A stretch of DNA of 33,190 nt, taken from Bacteroidales bacterium (lineage in GTDB: Bacteria > Bacteroidota > Bacteroidia > Bacteroidales > PUMT01). The stretch lies in assembly GCA_007135095.1 (NCBI GenBank), contig SLJO01000191.1:1-33190 (forward strand). The letters run 5' to 3'. Below, piece after piece: positions 1-8,336 of the stretch; position 1 is the first letter of the stretch, and the number at the start of each line of letters is the position of its first letter. The position numbers and the translations under genes are program-made. The notes under the pieces were generated by a model. It had not been told where the DNA came from. It did not search any database and saw only the letters and a program-made list of their open reading frames with translations.

Positions 1-76
1 AAAATGCACTGTGGATCAGGTTCACCCGGAGATTGGTTTTTTTATTCAGGCCTGCCGGCATTTTTTGTCCGGCCGG

Positions 77-1408
77 TTAAACTTTAACGGAGTTATATTT
101 TTCTTCGCTGGCGGCTTCAAAATTAAATGCCTTTCTGATCCTCTCCACCTCATCGAGCTTCTCCCATGCGAACATTTCCACGGTTTTATAATGGTGCGGA
201 CTCCCGTTTATTACCTTGGCATAGGTATCCTCATCGGTGTAGTAAACCTCGACCTCGGCCTTGTAGGGACTTCTGCCGAAATGACCATAGGTGGCGGTCT
301 TTTGGAATACCGGGTTTTTCAGTCCCAGGCGCTTTATTATGGAATAAGGCCTGAGGTCAAAAAGTTCAAGCACCTTTGCTGCTATTTTATCATCGCTCAT
401 GTCGACTGCGGCAGTGCCGAAAGTATTGATATACAGTCCGACGGGATCGGGCACGCCTATGGCATATGCCACCTGCACGAGCATCTCGCCAGCTATTCCG
501 GCGGCCACCATATTCTTAGCAATATGCCTTGCTGCATATGCAGCTGAACGGTCAACCTTCGAGGCATCCTTGCCGGAAAATGCACCGCCGCCATGAGCTC
601 CCCTGCCGCCGTAGGTGTCGACAATGATCTTTCGCCCGGTGAGTCCGGTATCTCCGTGCGGGCCTCCCACGATAAATTTCCCTGTGGGATTTACAAGCAG
701 CCGGAATCCGTTGTCAAAAAGCAGGCGGACCCTCTCGGGCAGGCTTGTGGCTTTTCTCACCCGGGGGATAAGGATCTTTATCAGGTCTTCCTTGATGCGT
801 TTCTGAATCTGAGCATCGGTGCCTTCCATGGGGTCATGCTGTGTTGAGATAACTATGGTATCAATCCTGCTTGCAACATTATTGTCATCATACTCGACGG
901 TGACCTGTGCTTTTGAATCGGGGCGCAAATAGCTCATGTGCCTCCCTTCGTGTCTTATAGCTGCCAGTTCCTTCAGCAGCACATGGGCCAGTTCAACAGG
1001 CAGGGGCATAAAATTCTCCATTTCATTCACTGCATAGCCAAACATCATGCCCTGGTCGCCGGCACCCTGGTTCTCAATATCCTCACGTTCAACGCCCATG
1101 CTGATATCGGGACTCTGCTCATGAATGCAGGATATCACACCGCATGATTCAGCTTCAAACTTGTAATCGGCCTTTACATAACCTATCTGCCTGACCGTCT
1201 CCCTGGCCACCTTTTGTATATCAACATAACCCTCGGTTTTAACCTCGCCCCCGCAAATAATAAGGCCGGTTGTTACCATTGTTTCGCATGCAACCTTGGA
1301 TTCGGGATCATGCCTTAGAAACTCATCGAGCAAGGCATCGGATATCTGATCTGCAATTTTGTCCGGGTGTCCTTCCGACACCGACTCGGATGTAAATAAA
1401 TAGCCCAT
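77..1408 (-). CDS. metK: S-adenosylmethionine synthetase
   Basis: Makes S-adenosylmethionine from methionine and ATP in the cytoplasm. The 443-residue protein shows the family landmarks: GHPDK at residues 13-17 near the N-terminus, the GAGDQG signature at 115-120, and the glycine-rich phosphate loop GGGAFSGKD at 273-281. Length is slightly above the roughly 380-430 usual for bacteria, which fits Bacteroidota versions. The start is fixed by the conserved opening [17 protein letters not shown]. It lies 252 bp downstream of the gldA-like gene on the same strand. That gap carries a -7-like element and a SAM-II-like aptamer, so metK probably has its own promoter and feedback control by its product. 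Identification is secure. Confidence 0.98.
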   Translation of the reverse strand: MGYLFTSESVSEGHPDKIADQISDALLDEFLRHDPESKVACETMVTTGLIICGGEVKTEGYVDIQKVARETVRQIGYVKADYKFEAESCGVISCIHEQSPDISMGVEREDIENQGAGDQGMMFGYAVNEMENFMPLPVELAHVLLKELAAIRHEGRHMSYLRPDSKAQVTVEYDDNNVASRIDTIVISTQHDPMEGTDAQIQKRIKEDLIKILIPRVRKATSLPERVRLLFDNGFRLLVNPTGKFIVGGPHGDTGLTGRKIIVDTYGGRGAHGGGAFSGKDASKVDRSAAYAARHIAKNMVAAGIAGEMLVQVAYAIGVPDPVGLYINTFGTAAVDMSDDKIAAKVLELFDLRPYSIIKRLGLKNPVFQKTATYGHFGRSPYKAEVEVYYTDEDTYAKVINGSPHHYKTVEMFAWEKLDEVERIRKAFNFEAASEEKYNSVKV

Positions 1409-1478
1409 AATTTTAAAGATTTTTAATTAATAAAACGATAACCGAAGGGGCAGAGTTTGGCGATTGGCAGATTGGATA

Positions 1479-1531
1479 TACATTTTAGCATTTTTTTTTG
1501 TGGTTGCAATCAGTCAAATCTTTCCACCAGG
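1479..1531 (-). ncRNA. SAM-II-like riboswitch in the metK leader
   Basis: On the minus strand the metK leader carries the core of the SAM-II (metA/SAM_alpha) aptamer: a short P1 (GTGG at 1527-1524 with CCAC at 1503-1500), GATTTG (1520-1515), TTGCAA (1509-1504) directly before the P1 3' strand, an A-rich linker, then ATGCTAAA (1491-1484). The loop segment ending in TTGC can pair imperfectly with GCTAAA to form the pseudoknot, as in known SAM-II RNAs. It ends about 70 nt before the metK ATG, the enzyme that makes the ligand. P1 is only 4 bp and the loop has two or three extra A residues, so a covariance-model test is needed. No terminator hairpin is visible between aptamer and start. Confidence 0.68.
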
Positions 1532-1569
1532 TTTATATACGTAAATATATAGAGATTATTTGTTCCAAT

Positions 1570-1577
1570 CAAAATTA
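1570..1577 (-). promoter_or_regulatory. Candidate -7 element of the metK promoter
   Basis: Minus-strand TAATTTTG matches the Bacteroidota -7 consensus TAnnTTTG exactly. It would start transcription near 1563, just upstream of the SAM-II-like aptamer, leaving a leader of about 155 nt. No TTG sits at the preferred -33 distance, so support is partial. Confidence 0.4.
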
Positions 1578-1618
1578 TTTTTTTTCCGGCAAAGAATTCC
1601 TTTGGCCTCCATATATAC

Positions 1619-1644
1619 CGGGCATTAAAAAAAACCCTTGCCCG
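1619..1644 (-). repeat. Inverted repeat downstream of the gldA-like gene
   Basis: CGGGCA (1619-1624) and TGCCCG (1639-1644) form a perfect 6-bp inverted repeat beginning 17 nt after the gldA-like stop codon. On the minus strand the 14-nt loop contains a run of eight T, whereas an intrinsic terminator has its T-run after the stem. It may help end the gldA-like transcript, but the form is atypical. Confidence 0.3.
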
Positions 1645-1660
1645 AGCGTCATACAACGGA

Positions 1661-2569
1661 TCACCCTGTAAGTTCCTGGAAAATGCTTTCCAGGGTTTTT
1701 TCTTCTTTCTGCAGCGAAAGAACGGTGATGCCCCTTTTAACTGCAAAGGCAAACACACTGGCACGGACATCATCATCGGAACTGCTTTCTATTGTCCATG
1801 TTTTGCCGCCGGCATTCCTGACCTTTTCCGCCCCTGGTATTTCCATAAGTTCCTCCCCGTCCAGGTCAATATCAAACTCAACTGTTACAAGCTGCTTTTT
1901 GAGCCGGCTCAGCCTGGAAATATTTTCCCTGGTGTCATCGGCCACGATCTTCCCCGACTTTATAATGATTATCCTGTCACATATTGCCTCCACCTCCTGC
2001 ATGATATGGGTGGACAGCATGACCGTCTTCTTTTCCCCGGTTGCAGCAATAAGATTTCGTATCCCGACAATCTGGTTTGGATCAAGCCCCCCGGTGGGCT
2101 CATCAAGTATCAGCACATCGGGGTCATTTATCAGCGCCTGGGCCAGACCCACACGCTGCCGGTAGCCTTTTGAAAGAGCCGCTATTTTTTTGTGCTGTTC
2201 CCTGGCAAGACCGGTGAGTCCGATTAGCTCATCAACCCTGGCCCGCGGTTTTTTCAGCTTATAAAGCCCGGCAACAAACCGCAGGTACTCCTTTACATAC
2301 ATTTCGGTATAAAGCGGGTTATTCTCAGGAAGGTATCCGATCCTTTCCCTGACAGCCAGGGAATCCTCCATGACATCCACGCCGTTAACAAAAACCTTTC
2401 CCGAGGTGGCCGGAATGATGCCTGTCATAATGCGCATCATGGTTGTTTTGCCGGCACCATTCGGGCCCAGAAACCCCAGGACCTGTCCGTTACCAATGTT
2501 AAAGGAAACATCATCCAGTGCCAGCTGGCTGCCATATGACTTAGTTACATTTCTTACCTCTACCGGCAT
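1661..2569 (-). CDS. gldA: ABC transporter ATP-binding protein, GldA-like
   Basis: Cytoplasmic ATPase subunit of an ABC transporter. The 302-residue protein has Walker A (GPNGAGKT, near residues 35-42), the signature LSKGYRQR, Walker B with LILDEPTGGLDPNQ, and the switch histidine in LSTH. The roughly 80-residue C-terminal extension after the nucleotide-binding domain, and the size, match GldA, the ATPase that works with the membrane proteins GldF and GldG in gliding Bacteroidota. No gldF or gldG lies in this window, so the partner is unknown and a general ABC-2 type exporter ATPase remains possible. It stands alone, divergent from ppk2 and upstream of metK on the same strand. Confidence 0.85.
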   Translation of the reverse strand: MPVEVRNVTKSYGSQLALDDVSFNIGNGQVLGFLGPNGAGKTTMMRIMTGIIPATSGKVFVNGVDVMEDSLAVRERIGYLPENNPLYTEMYVKEYLRFVAGLYKLKKPRARVDELIGLTGLAREQHKKIAALSKGYRQRVGLAQALINDPDVLILDEPTGGLDPNQIVGIRNLIAATGEKKTVMLSTHIMQEVEAICDRIIIIKSGKIVADDTRENISRLSRLKKQLVTVEFDIDLDGEELMEIPGAEKVRNAGGKTWTIESSSDDDVRASVFAFAVKRGITVLSLQKEEKTLESIFQELTG

Positions 2570-2652
2570 AATAAAGACTATTTATGAAGCGGCTAAATTA
2601 TAAAATTCCCGGGATAAAATATTTTGTCAGGATTTTTCCTAACTTAATGCCC

Positions 2653-2680
2653 TTGTCGGTGTTAATATTTAAATATAATT
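2653..2680 (+). promoter_or_regulatory. Possible ppk2 promoter
   Basis: TTG at 2653-2655 is followed 18 nt later by TATAATT at 2674-2680, a loose fit to the Bacteroidota TTG/TAnnTTTG promoter. Transcription would then begin around 2688, at the base of the first leader hairpin. The -7 is not an exact match. Confidence 0.3.
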
Positions 2681-2687
2681 CACGGGG

Positions 2688-2724
2688 CCCGTTCGCGGGT
2701 AAAATGCTGCCGGGTAACCGGCAG
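2688..2724 (+). promoter_or_regulatory. Two tandem tetraloop hairpins in the ppk2 leader
   Basis: CCCG-TTCG-CGGG (2688-2699) is a 4-bp stem with a UUCG loop. CTGCCGG-GTAA-CCGGCAG (2707-2724) is a perfect 7-bp stem with a GUAA (GNRA-class) loop. They are separated by 7 nt and the second ends 19 nt before the ppk2 ATG. Both are compact, stable RNA folds. They could stabilise the 5' end of the mRNA, bind a factor or limit ribosome access; which of these applies is inference. Confidence 0.55.
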
Positions 2725-2743
2725 AAACAAAAACACAGATGTT

Positions 2744-3646
2744 ATGGATATTGACCGCACAAAGCTGAAAGCCGTTCCCGGCACTAAAATAGAACTCAAG
2801 GATTTCGATACCGGCTATGCCGGCAATTTCAAATCACCCGGAAAGGCACGCAAAAAACTCAGGGAAGATGTAAAAAGAACATCCAGGCTGCAGGACAGGC
2901 TCTATGCAGAGAACCGCCATTCGGTGCTGGTTATTTTCCAGGCCATTGATGCAGCAGGCAAAGACGGTACAATCAAGCATGTAATGTCAGGCATTAACCC
3001 CCAGGGGTGCTCTGTATTCAGCTTCAAGACACCTTCGCAGGAAGAGCTGGATCACGATTTCCTCTGGCGCACCACCCTTCACATGCCCCGCAGGGGCAAG
3101 ATAGGTATATTCAACCGTTCATATTACGAAGAGGTGCTTATAGCCAGGGTGCATCCGGAATTTATTCTCAAACAGAATATTCCGGGCATTTACCGGACAG
3201 GCGATATCGACACTGAATTCTGGGAGAAGCGTTACCGCCATATAAACAATTTTGAAAAACATCAGACTGACAGCGGTACGGTCATCCTGAAGTTTTTCCT
3301 TCATCTTTCAAAAGAGGAACAAAAGGCCCGGTTCCTCTCGCGTATCAATAAAGCCAATAAAAACTGGAAATTCACCATCGGCGACATTACTGAAAGGAAG
3401 ATGTGGGATGCCTACCAGGAAGCATTTGAAACGGCAATAAATAAAACCTCTACCAGCTGGGCTCCGTGGTATATCATTCCGGCCGATAAAAAATGGTTCA
3501 TGCGTGCTGCCGTTTGTGATATACTCGTTGATACACTGGAAAAACTTGATTTGAAATACCCTGAAGTCAGTCCCCGCCAGAAGCAGGAGCTGATCCAGGC
3601 AAAGGAAATGCTGCTCGGTGAGGAAGATCAGCCCTCTAATACATAA
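2744..3646 (+). CDS. ppk2: Polyphosphate kinase 2 family protein
   Basis: PPK2 enzymes transfer phosphate between polyphosphate and nucleotides; in Bacteroidota they usually phosphorylate AMP and/or ADP. The 300-residue protein has the single-domain PPK2 layout: Walker A DAAGKDG at 69-75, the Walker B-like GIFNRSYYEEVL at 121-132, and the lid helix region around DITERKMWDAY. Length agrees with single-domain class I/III enzymes such as the one from Cytophaga hutchinsonii; which nucleotide it prefers cannot be read from sequence with certainty. It is divergent from the gldA-like gene, has a structured leader, and its last 11 bases overlap the end of the convergent universal stress gene, leaving no room for a terminator between them. 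Confidence 0.93.
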   Translation: MDIDRTKLKAVPGTKIELKDFDTGYAGNFKSPGKARKKLREDVKRTSRLQDRLYAENRHSVLVIFQAIDAAGKDGTIKHVMSGINPQGCSVFSFKTPSQEELDHDFLWRTTLHMPRRGKIGIFNRSYYEEVLIARVHPEFILKQNIPGIYRTGDIDTEFWEKRYRHINNFEKHQTDSGTVILKFFLHLSKEEQKARFLSRINKANKNWKFTIGDITERKMWDAYQEAFETAINKTSTSWAPWYIIPADKKWFMRAAVCDILVDTLEKLDLKYPEVSPRQKQELIQAKEMLLGEEDQPSNT

Positions 3647-4478
3647 CCGAGCTTATGGAAGAAACTCCAACACGGGGGTTCACGGCCATAACAGGGATGC
3701 GGGCACTGTTTGCTATTATTTCCTGTTCGGGAAGCCCAAGCACAAAATCGGTCATGTTCATCCCCTTGGTGGTGGTTATAAGTATAAGGTCGGCATCTAT
3801 TTCCTGTGCAAAAGCGATGGTTTGATTTCCGAAATTACCTGATTTTTTCGTCACATGTATCTTATAGTCAATATTGTTCTGGATCAGATACCTGACTGCA
3901 AAGTTCTGGTTTGCATTAACCATTTTGCTGATTGCCTTGTCGGTTGTTGGCGGTTTTAAAAGATGGACCCTTGAGTTGAAATATTTCCCCAGGAAGATCG
4001 CCCAGTAAAGTTTCTCCCTTGTTTCAGCCTTGAAATCGATGGGAAACACTATATCGGTAAACCTGTGCTTGCCCGATGGCTTATCCTGCACTACCAGGAA
4101 CGGGACTTTGCTTGGTGCAATAACTTTCAGGGCCCAGCTGCCTGTCAGCTTCTGCATTCCTTTTATCCCGTGCGTACCCATTATGACCATGCGGGCATCA
4201 TTGTCGGAGGCATATTTGGCTATGGTATTAAAAATGGTACCGGCAAGGATTTCGCAACTGATCTTTATCCCGTGTTTTTCGTAAAATTCATCACATATGA
4301 TCTGGAGCTTATTCTTTTTCTCTTCCCGCACATTGCTGTCACACCCTTTTTCCACGACATGCAAAAGGCGGATGGGGGATTCTGTATACTTTGACACTCT
4401 TAATGCATGTGCCAGGGCATTTTCTGATACAGGCGTGAAATCATAGGTAACAAGAAGGTCCTTTTCTGTTTTTTCCAT
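3636..4478 (-). CDS. Tandem-domain universal stress protein (UspA family)
   Basis: Cytoplasmic protein of 280 residues with two UspA-type alpha/beta domains, about residues 5-132 and 140-275. Domain 1 keeps the nucleotide-binding pattern G-x2-G-x8-GS (G101, G104, GS at 113-114) and should bind ATP. In domain 2 the matching segment reads TTKGMNMTDFVLGLPEQ, without the GS end, so it probably does not bind nucleotide in the same way. I chose the ATG at 4478: the reading frame stays open for 50 codons upstream, but that part does not resemble the family, while MEKTEKDLLVTYDF starts the first strand directly. The function is stress-related by family; the specific role is unknown. Convergent with ppk2, overlapping 11 bp. 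Confidence 0.9.
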   Translation of the reverse strand: MEKTEKDLLVTYDFTPVSENALAHALRVSKYTESPIRLLHVVEKGCDSNVREEKKNKLQIICDEFYEKHGIKISCEILAGTIFNTIAKYASDNDARMVIMGTHGIKGMQKLTGSWALKVIAPSKVPFLVVQDKPSGKHRFTDIVFPIDFKAETREKLYWAIFLGKYFNSRVHLLKPPTTDKAISKMVNANQNFAVRYLIQNNIDYKIHVTKKSGNFGNQTIAFAQEIDADLILITTTKGMNMTDFVLGLPEQEIIANSARIPVMAVNPRVGVSSISSVMY

Positions 4479-4644
4479 AATATTATTGGCATTAATTGAG
4501 AGAAATATGGTTTTATTTATTCGGTTTACAACAGTGAACTTAAAATCAAGGACCTGGTATTCCACCGGCATATTGTGAAAACCCCGTAAACCGGGCAAAT
4601 CAAAATAAGCTACCACTGTTTTACGCATTTGATGCCAAAAAGTT

Positions 4645-4652
4645 TATTTTTG
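4645..4652 (+). promoter_or_regulatory. Candidate -7 element of the asnS promoter
   Basis: TATTTTTG matches TAnnTTTG exactly and lies 29 nt before the asnS ATG, giving a leader of roughly 25 nt. A convincing -33 TTG at the usual spacing is not visible (a TTTG at 4628 is too close). Confidence 0.42.
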
Positions 4653-4681
4653 CGTAATAATTTTTATAACCTGGATAAATC

Positions 4682-6079
4682 ATGAGTTTAAAAAACAGAA
4701 CAAGGATAAAAGAAGCACTTATTTCACCGGAATCCGACAAGGCAATCACGGTAAAAGGATGGGTAAGGACACGCCGTGGCAATAAGAAGATCGCGTTTAT
4801 ATCGCTAAATGACGGCTCCACCATAAATAACCTGCAGATAGTAGCCGATGTGCCTGCTTTCCCGGAAGATCTTCTAAGGCAGGTAACCACCGGGGCCTGC
4901 ATTTCGGTTACCGGGAAGCTTACCTCCTCGGTTGGAAGCGGCCAGAGCGTTGAGATACTTGCAGAGACAATAGAACTTTACGGTGCGGCCGACCCGAACA
5001 GCTACCCGCTGCAAAAGAAGGGCCATTCGCTTGAGTTCCTCAGGGAGATTGCCCACCTCAGGCCCCGCACCAACACCTTCGGCGCAATTTTCCGCATACG
5101 TCATGCAATGTCTTATGCAATTCACAAATATTTTAATGATAATGGGTTCTTTTACCTGCATACCCCTATTATAACCGGTTCCGATGCTGAAGGCGCGGGC
5201 GAGATGTTCAGGGTTACCACTCTGGATATGCTGAACCCCCCGAAAACGGCTGACGGGAAGATCAATTTCAGGGAAGATTTTTTCGGCAAGGAGACCAATC
5301 TCACCGTATCAGGGCAGCTTGAAGGTGAGCTGGGGGCGCTTGCCTTGTCGGAGATATATACATTCGGCCCCACCTTCCGTGCTGAAAACTCAAATACACC
5401 CAGGCACCTGGCCGAATTCTGGATGATAGAGCCTGAAATGGCCTTTTATGACATAGATGACAACATGGACCTGGCGGAGGATTTTCTTAAATATCTAACC
5501 ACCTACGCCCTTGAGCATTGCAATGACGACCTGCAGTTTCTCAACAACATGTACGACAAGGAGCTGCTCGGCAGGCTCAGTTCGGTAATAAATACAGATT
5601 TTGAACGCATTACCTATACCAGGGCCATAGATATACTTTCGGCGGCAGATGTGACATTCGAATTCCCAACCAGCTGGGGCTCGGACCTGCAGTCGGAGCA
5701 CGAAAGATATCTTGTGGAAAAGCATTTTCAAAAGCCCGTAATAATCACCGGCTACCCTAAAAAGATAAAAGCGTTTTACATGAAGCAGAACGATGACGGA
5801 AACACCGTTCGCGCCATGGATGTGCTTTTCCCTAAAATCGGCGAGATAATAGGTGGTTCGCAGCGTGAGGATGATCTGCAGAAACTGGAAAGCCGGATAT
5901 CGGAGCTCGGCATTCCCGCAGATGAGCTGGGCTGGTATCTTGACACAAGGCGGTTTGGCAGCGCACCTCATTCGGGATTCGGACTGGGCTTCGAGAGAAT
6001 GATGCTTTTCATTACCGGAATGAGCAATATAAGAGATGTAATGCCCTTCCCCAGAACGCCCAAAAATGCTGAATTTTAA
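4682..6079 (+). CDS. asnS: Asparaginyl-tRNA synthetase
   Basis: Class IIb synthetase that charges tRNA-Asn in the cytoplasm. The 465-residue protein starts with an OB-fold anticodon-binding domain (about 20-105; [11 protein letters not shown] then FISLNDGS) followed by the class II catalytic core. Motif 2 is [12 protein letters not shown] at 232-243 and motif 3 is GFGLGFERM at 432-440. The sequence at and after motif 2 ([11 protein letters not shown]) is typical of AsnRS, not AspRS. Length is normal. It is the first of three rightward genes (asnS, rpoN, PAP2-like membrane protein) and is divergent from the universal stress gene. Confidence 0.97.
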   Translation: MSLKNRTRIKEALISPESDKAITVKGWVRTRRGNKKIAFISLNDGSTINNLQIVADVPAFPEDLLRQVTTGACISVTGKLTSSVGSGQSVEILAETIELYGAADPNSYPLQKKGHSLEFLREIAHLRPRTNTFGAIFRIRHAMSYAIHKYFNDNGFFYLHTPIITGSDAEGAGEMFRVTTLDMLNPPKTADGKINFREDFFGKETNLTVSGQLEGELGALALSEIYTFGPTFRAENSNTPRHLAEFWMIEPEMAFYDIDDNMDLAEDFLKYLTTYALEHCNDDLQFLNNMYDKELLGRLSSVINTDFERITYTRAIDILSAADVTFEFPTSWGSDLQSEHERYLVEKHFQKPVIITGYPKKIKAFYMKQNDDGNTVRAMDVLFPKIGEIIGGSQREDDLQKLESRISELGIPADELGWYLDTRRFGSAPHSGFGLGFERMMLFITGMSNIRDVMPFPRTPKNAEF

Positions 6080-6197
6080 CAAAATACCCGGTCAACACAA
6101 AATAAAACAGGGCGCGGAAAATAATTATCTTTAATAAATAATTCGTAAATTGCAGGTAGATATTTTTTGACAGTTGGAAGAATAATGGACGGGTGCT

Positions 6198-7652
6198 ATG
6201 CTAAAACAAAGATTACAGCAAAAACTGCTACAGAAGCTTTCTCCGCAACAGATACAGATGATCAAGTTGCTGGAGATACCCACCATGCAATTAGAGCAGA
6301 GGATCAAGAAGGAGCTTGAGGAAAATCCCGTTCTCGAAGAGGAGGAATATGAAGACACCGAGGAAGCCCCCCAGGAGGAGCTGGACGGGAGTGAGGCCGA
6401 TAATGACGACGAAGAGTTTTCCCTTGAAGATTACATAGAAGATGATGAGATTCCCACCTATAAGCTCAATACCAACAATTATTCAGACGATGACAAAAAA
6501 CGGGATTTCCCCCTGGGATCATCAACCGGCTTTCAGTCTCATCTTGAAAGCCAGTTGGGTTTACGCTCGCTCACGGAAAAACAGGATCTGCTTGCCAAGT
6601 ACATTCTGGGGAATATGGACGATGACGGCTATCTCAGGCGCAGGCTGGATGCCATCGTAGACGATCTATCCTTCACCCAAAACATAATAACCACCGAGGA
6701 GGAGCTGTATGAGATACTACTCATTGTGCAGGACTTTGATCCTCCCGGGATCGGGGCGCGTGACCTCCAGGAATGCCTGTTCCTGCAGATCGTCCGCAAA
6801 AACCAGTCCGAGCCCGCCGTGGCACTGGCACGAAAGATCATCAAAAACCATTTCCATGAGTTTACCAGGAAGCATTACGACAAGATCATAAAACGCATGA
6901 ACATAACCGAGGATGAGCTCAAAATGGCCATTGATGAAATATTGAAGCTCAATCCCAGGCCGGGCAGTTCATACAGCGATCCCATGCAGCACTCGGCACA
7001 GCATATCGTGCCTGATTTCATACTGGACGTGAAGGACGGCGAGTTCATCCTCAGCCTAAATTCCCATAATGTTCCCGAGCTGCGTATAAGCCGCACCTAT
7101 TCGGAAATGCTGGAAGGATATGCCAGGCAAAAGAACAGGCGGACAAAGGAGGACAAGGATACGATCAGCTTTGTTAAACAGAAGCTTGATTCTGCAAGAT
7201 GGTTCATAGATGCAATTATTCAAAGGCAAAATACACTCCTGCTGACCATGAATGCCATCATTGATTATCAGAGGGAATACTTTGCAGACGGTGATGAGAC
7301 CAGGCTGAAGCCGATGATCCTTAAAAATATCGCCGACAGGACCGGCCTTGATATTTCAACCATCAGCAGGGTGGCCAACAGCAAATACATACAGACCCAT
7401 TTCGGCATATATCCGCTTAAGTCATTCTTTTCTGAAGGACTTCAACGCGATACCGGGGAAGAGGTCTCCACACGTGAAATAAAAAACATACTTGCTGATT
7501 GTATCAGCAGGGAAGATAAAAGAAAGCCCCTGACTGACGAGAAACTGGTGTCAATCCTCAGGGAAAAGGGTTATAACATCGCACGGCGTACCGTTGCCAA
7601 GTACAGGGAACAGCTTCACATACCGGTTGCCAGGCTCAGGAAGGAACTCTGA
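6198..7652 (+). CDS. rpoN: RNA polymerase sigma-54 factor
   Basis: Directs RNA polymerase to -24/-12 promoters, which are opened by AAA+ activators. The 484-residue protein has all three regions: the N-terminal activator-interacting region (1-50, QKLSPQQIQMIKLLEIP), a strongly acidic linker (about 45-85), the core-binding domain (about 110-300), and the DNA-binding domain with a helix-turn-helix near 370-390 (DISTISRVANSKY) and the RpoN box ARRTVAKYRE at 462-471. The start at 6198 gives the canonical MLKQRLQQKLLQKLSPQQ opening. It lies 118 bp after asnS and 12 bp before the next gene, with which it is probably cotranscribed. No sigma-54-dependent activator is in the window. Confidence 0.97.
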   Translation: MLKQRLQQKLLQKLSPQQIQMIKLLEIPTMQLEQRIKKELEENPVLEEEEYEDTEEAPQEELDGSEADNDDEEFSLEDYIEDDEIPTYKLNTNNYSDDDKKRDFPLGSSTGFQSHLESQLGLRSLTEKQDLLAKYILGNMDDDGYLRRRLDAIVDDLSFTQNIITTEEELYEILLIVQDFDPPGIGARDLQECLFLQIVRKNQSEPAVALARKIIKNHFHEFTRKHYDKIIKRMNITEDELKMAIDEILKLNPRPGSSYSDPMQHSAQHIVPDFILDVKDGEFILSLNSHNVPELRISRTYSEMLEGYARQKNRRTKEDKDTISFVKQKLDSARWFIDAIIQRQNTLLLTMNAIIDYQREYFADGDETRLKPMILKNIADRTGLDISTISRVANSKYIQTHFGIYPLKSFFSEGLQRDTGEEVSTREIKNILADCISREDKRKPLTDEKLVSILREKGYNIARRTVAKYREQLHIPVARLRKEL

Positions 7653-7664
7653 TGCGCGGCAAAA

Positions 7665-8321
7665 ATGCCCCGGCAGGACCCCTTTATTCCCGATAAACTG
7701 ATTTTCTATTCCAATGAAGAAGCCATGGCAAGGATAATCTCGGTGATATTGCATCCTCTTATTATGCCTGCCGTAGGACTGCTTCTTCTCTTCAATTCGG
7801 GCACATACCTGGAATTCATGTCATACCAGCAGCAGAGGGCCATCTTTATCATATATTTCACGGGCACGATAATACTGCCGCTCAGCATTATTCCGCTGGT
7901 GATGCTGCAAAGGATGATCGCCAGCATCAGGATGGAAACGCATCACGAACGGGTATTCCCGCTGATGATGACCGTTATTTTCTATGGCTTTACCTGGTAC
8001 ATGCTTTCGCGGCTTCGTGTTCCGGGACTCATCAGCAATTATACCCTGGCAGCTTCTGTTACAATATTAATAGTGGCAATGGTTTCCCTTAAATGGAAAA
8101 TCAGCCTGCATATGACTGCCCAGGGTGCACTGGCAGGTCTGCTTCTCGCCATCACCTTCAGGTACGGCGTCAACCTGCAGCTTTTTCTTTCCATTGTTTT
8201 TCTGGGCGGCGGAATCACCGGATGGGCCAGGCTTAGTCTGAAAGCTCATACGCCGGCCCAGGTTTACACTGGTTATCTTACCGGACTGGCTATTCTGTTC
8301 ATTATGATATATAATTTCTAA
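7665..8321 (+). CDS. PAP2-like integral membrane protein
   Basis: A 218-residue membrane protein with about six hydrophobic segments. The C-terminal half keeps a pattern like the phosphatidic acid phosphatase type 2 (PAP2) fold: H in KISLHMTAQGALAG and a later R/H pair in WARLSLKAHTPAQVYTGY. These are less complete than the classical KX6RP / PSGH / SRX5HX3D motifs, so enzyme activity is uncertain. It starts 12 bp after the rpoN stop and is likely cotranscribed with it. Position 7665 is the first ATG; an internal ATG at 7725 (MARIISVILHPL) would remove a 20-residue polar N-terminus and may be the true start. Confidence 0.75.
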   Translation: MPRQDPFIPDKLIFYSNEEAMARIISVILHPLIMPAVGLLLLFNSGTYLEFMSYQQQRAIFIIYFTGTIILPLSIIPLVMLQRMIASIRMETHHERVFPLMMTVIFYGFTWYMLSRLRVPGLISNYTLAASVTILIVAMVSLKWKISLHMTAQGALAGLLLAITFRYGVNLQLFLSIVFLGGGITGWARLSLKAHTPAQVYTGYLTGLAILFIMIYNF

Positions 8322-8336
8322 ACCCCGATCAGCCTT

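Noticed and set aside
11-547. 178-codon plus-strand frame
   Set aside because: It lies antisense to the metK 3' half and has no family resemblance; metK is certain.
1510-1776. 88-codon minus-strand frame across the gldA-like gene end
   Set aside because: It is out of frame with the ATPase, has atypical composition, and covers the metK leader including the riboswitch.
4479-4628. 50-codon N-terminal extension of the universal stress protein
   Set aside because: The frame is open but the peptide does not fit the UspA fold, and it would cover the upstream region shared with asnS.
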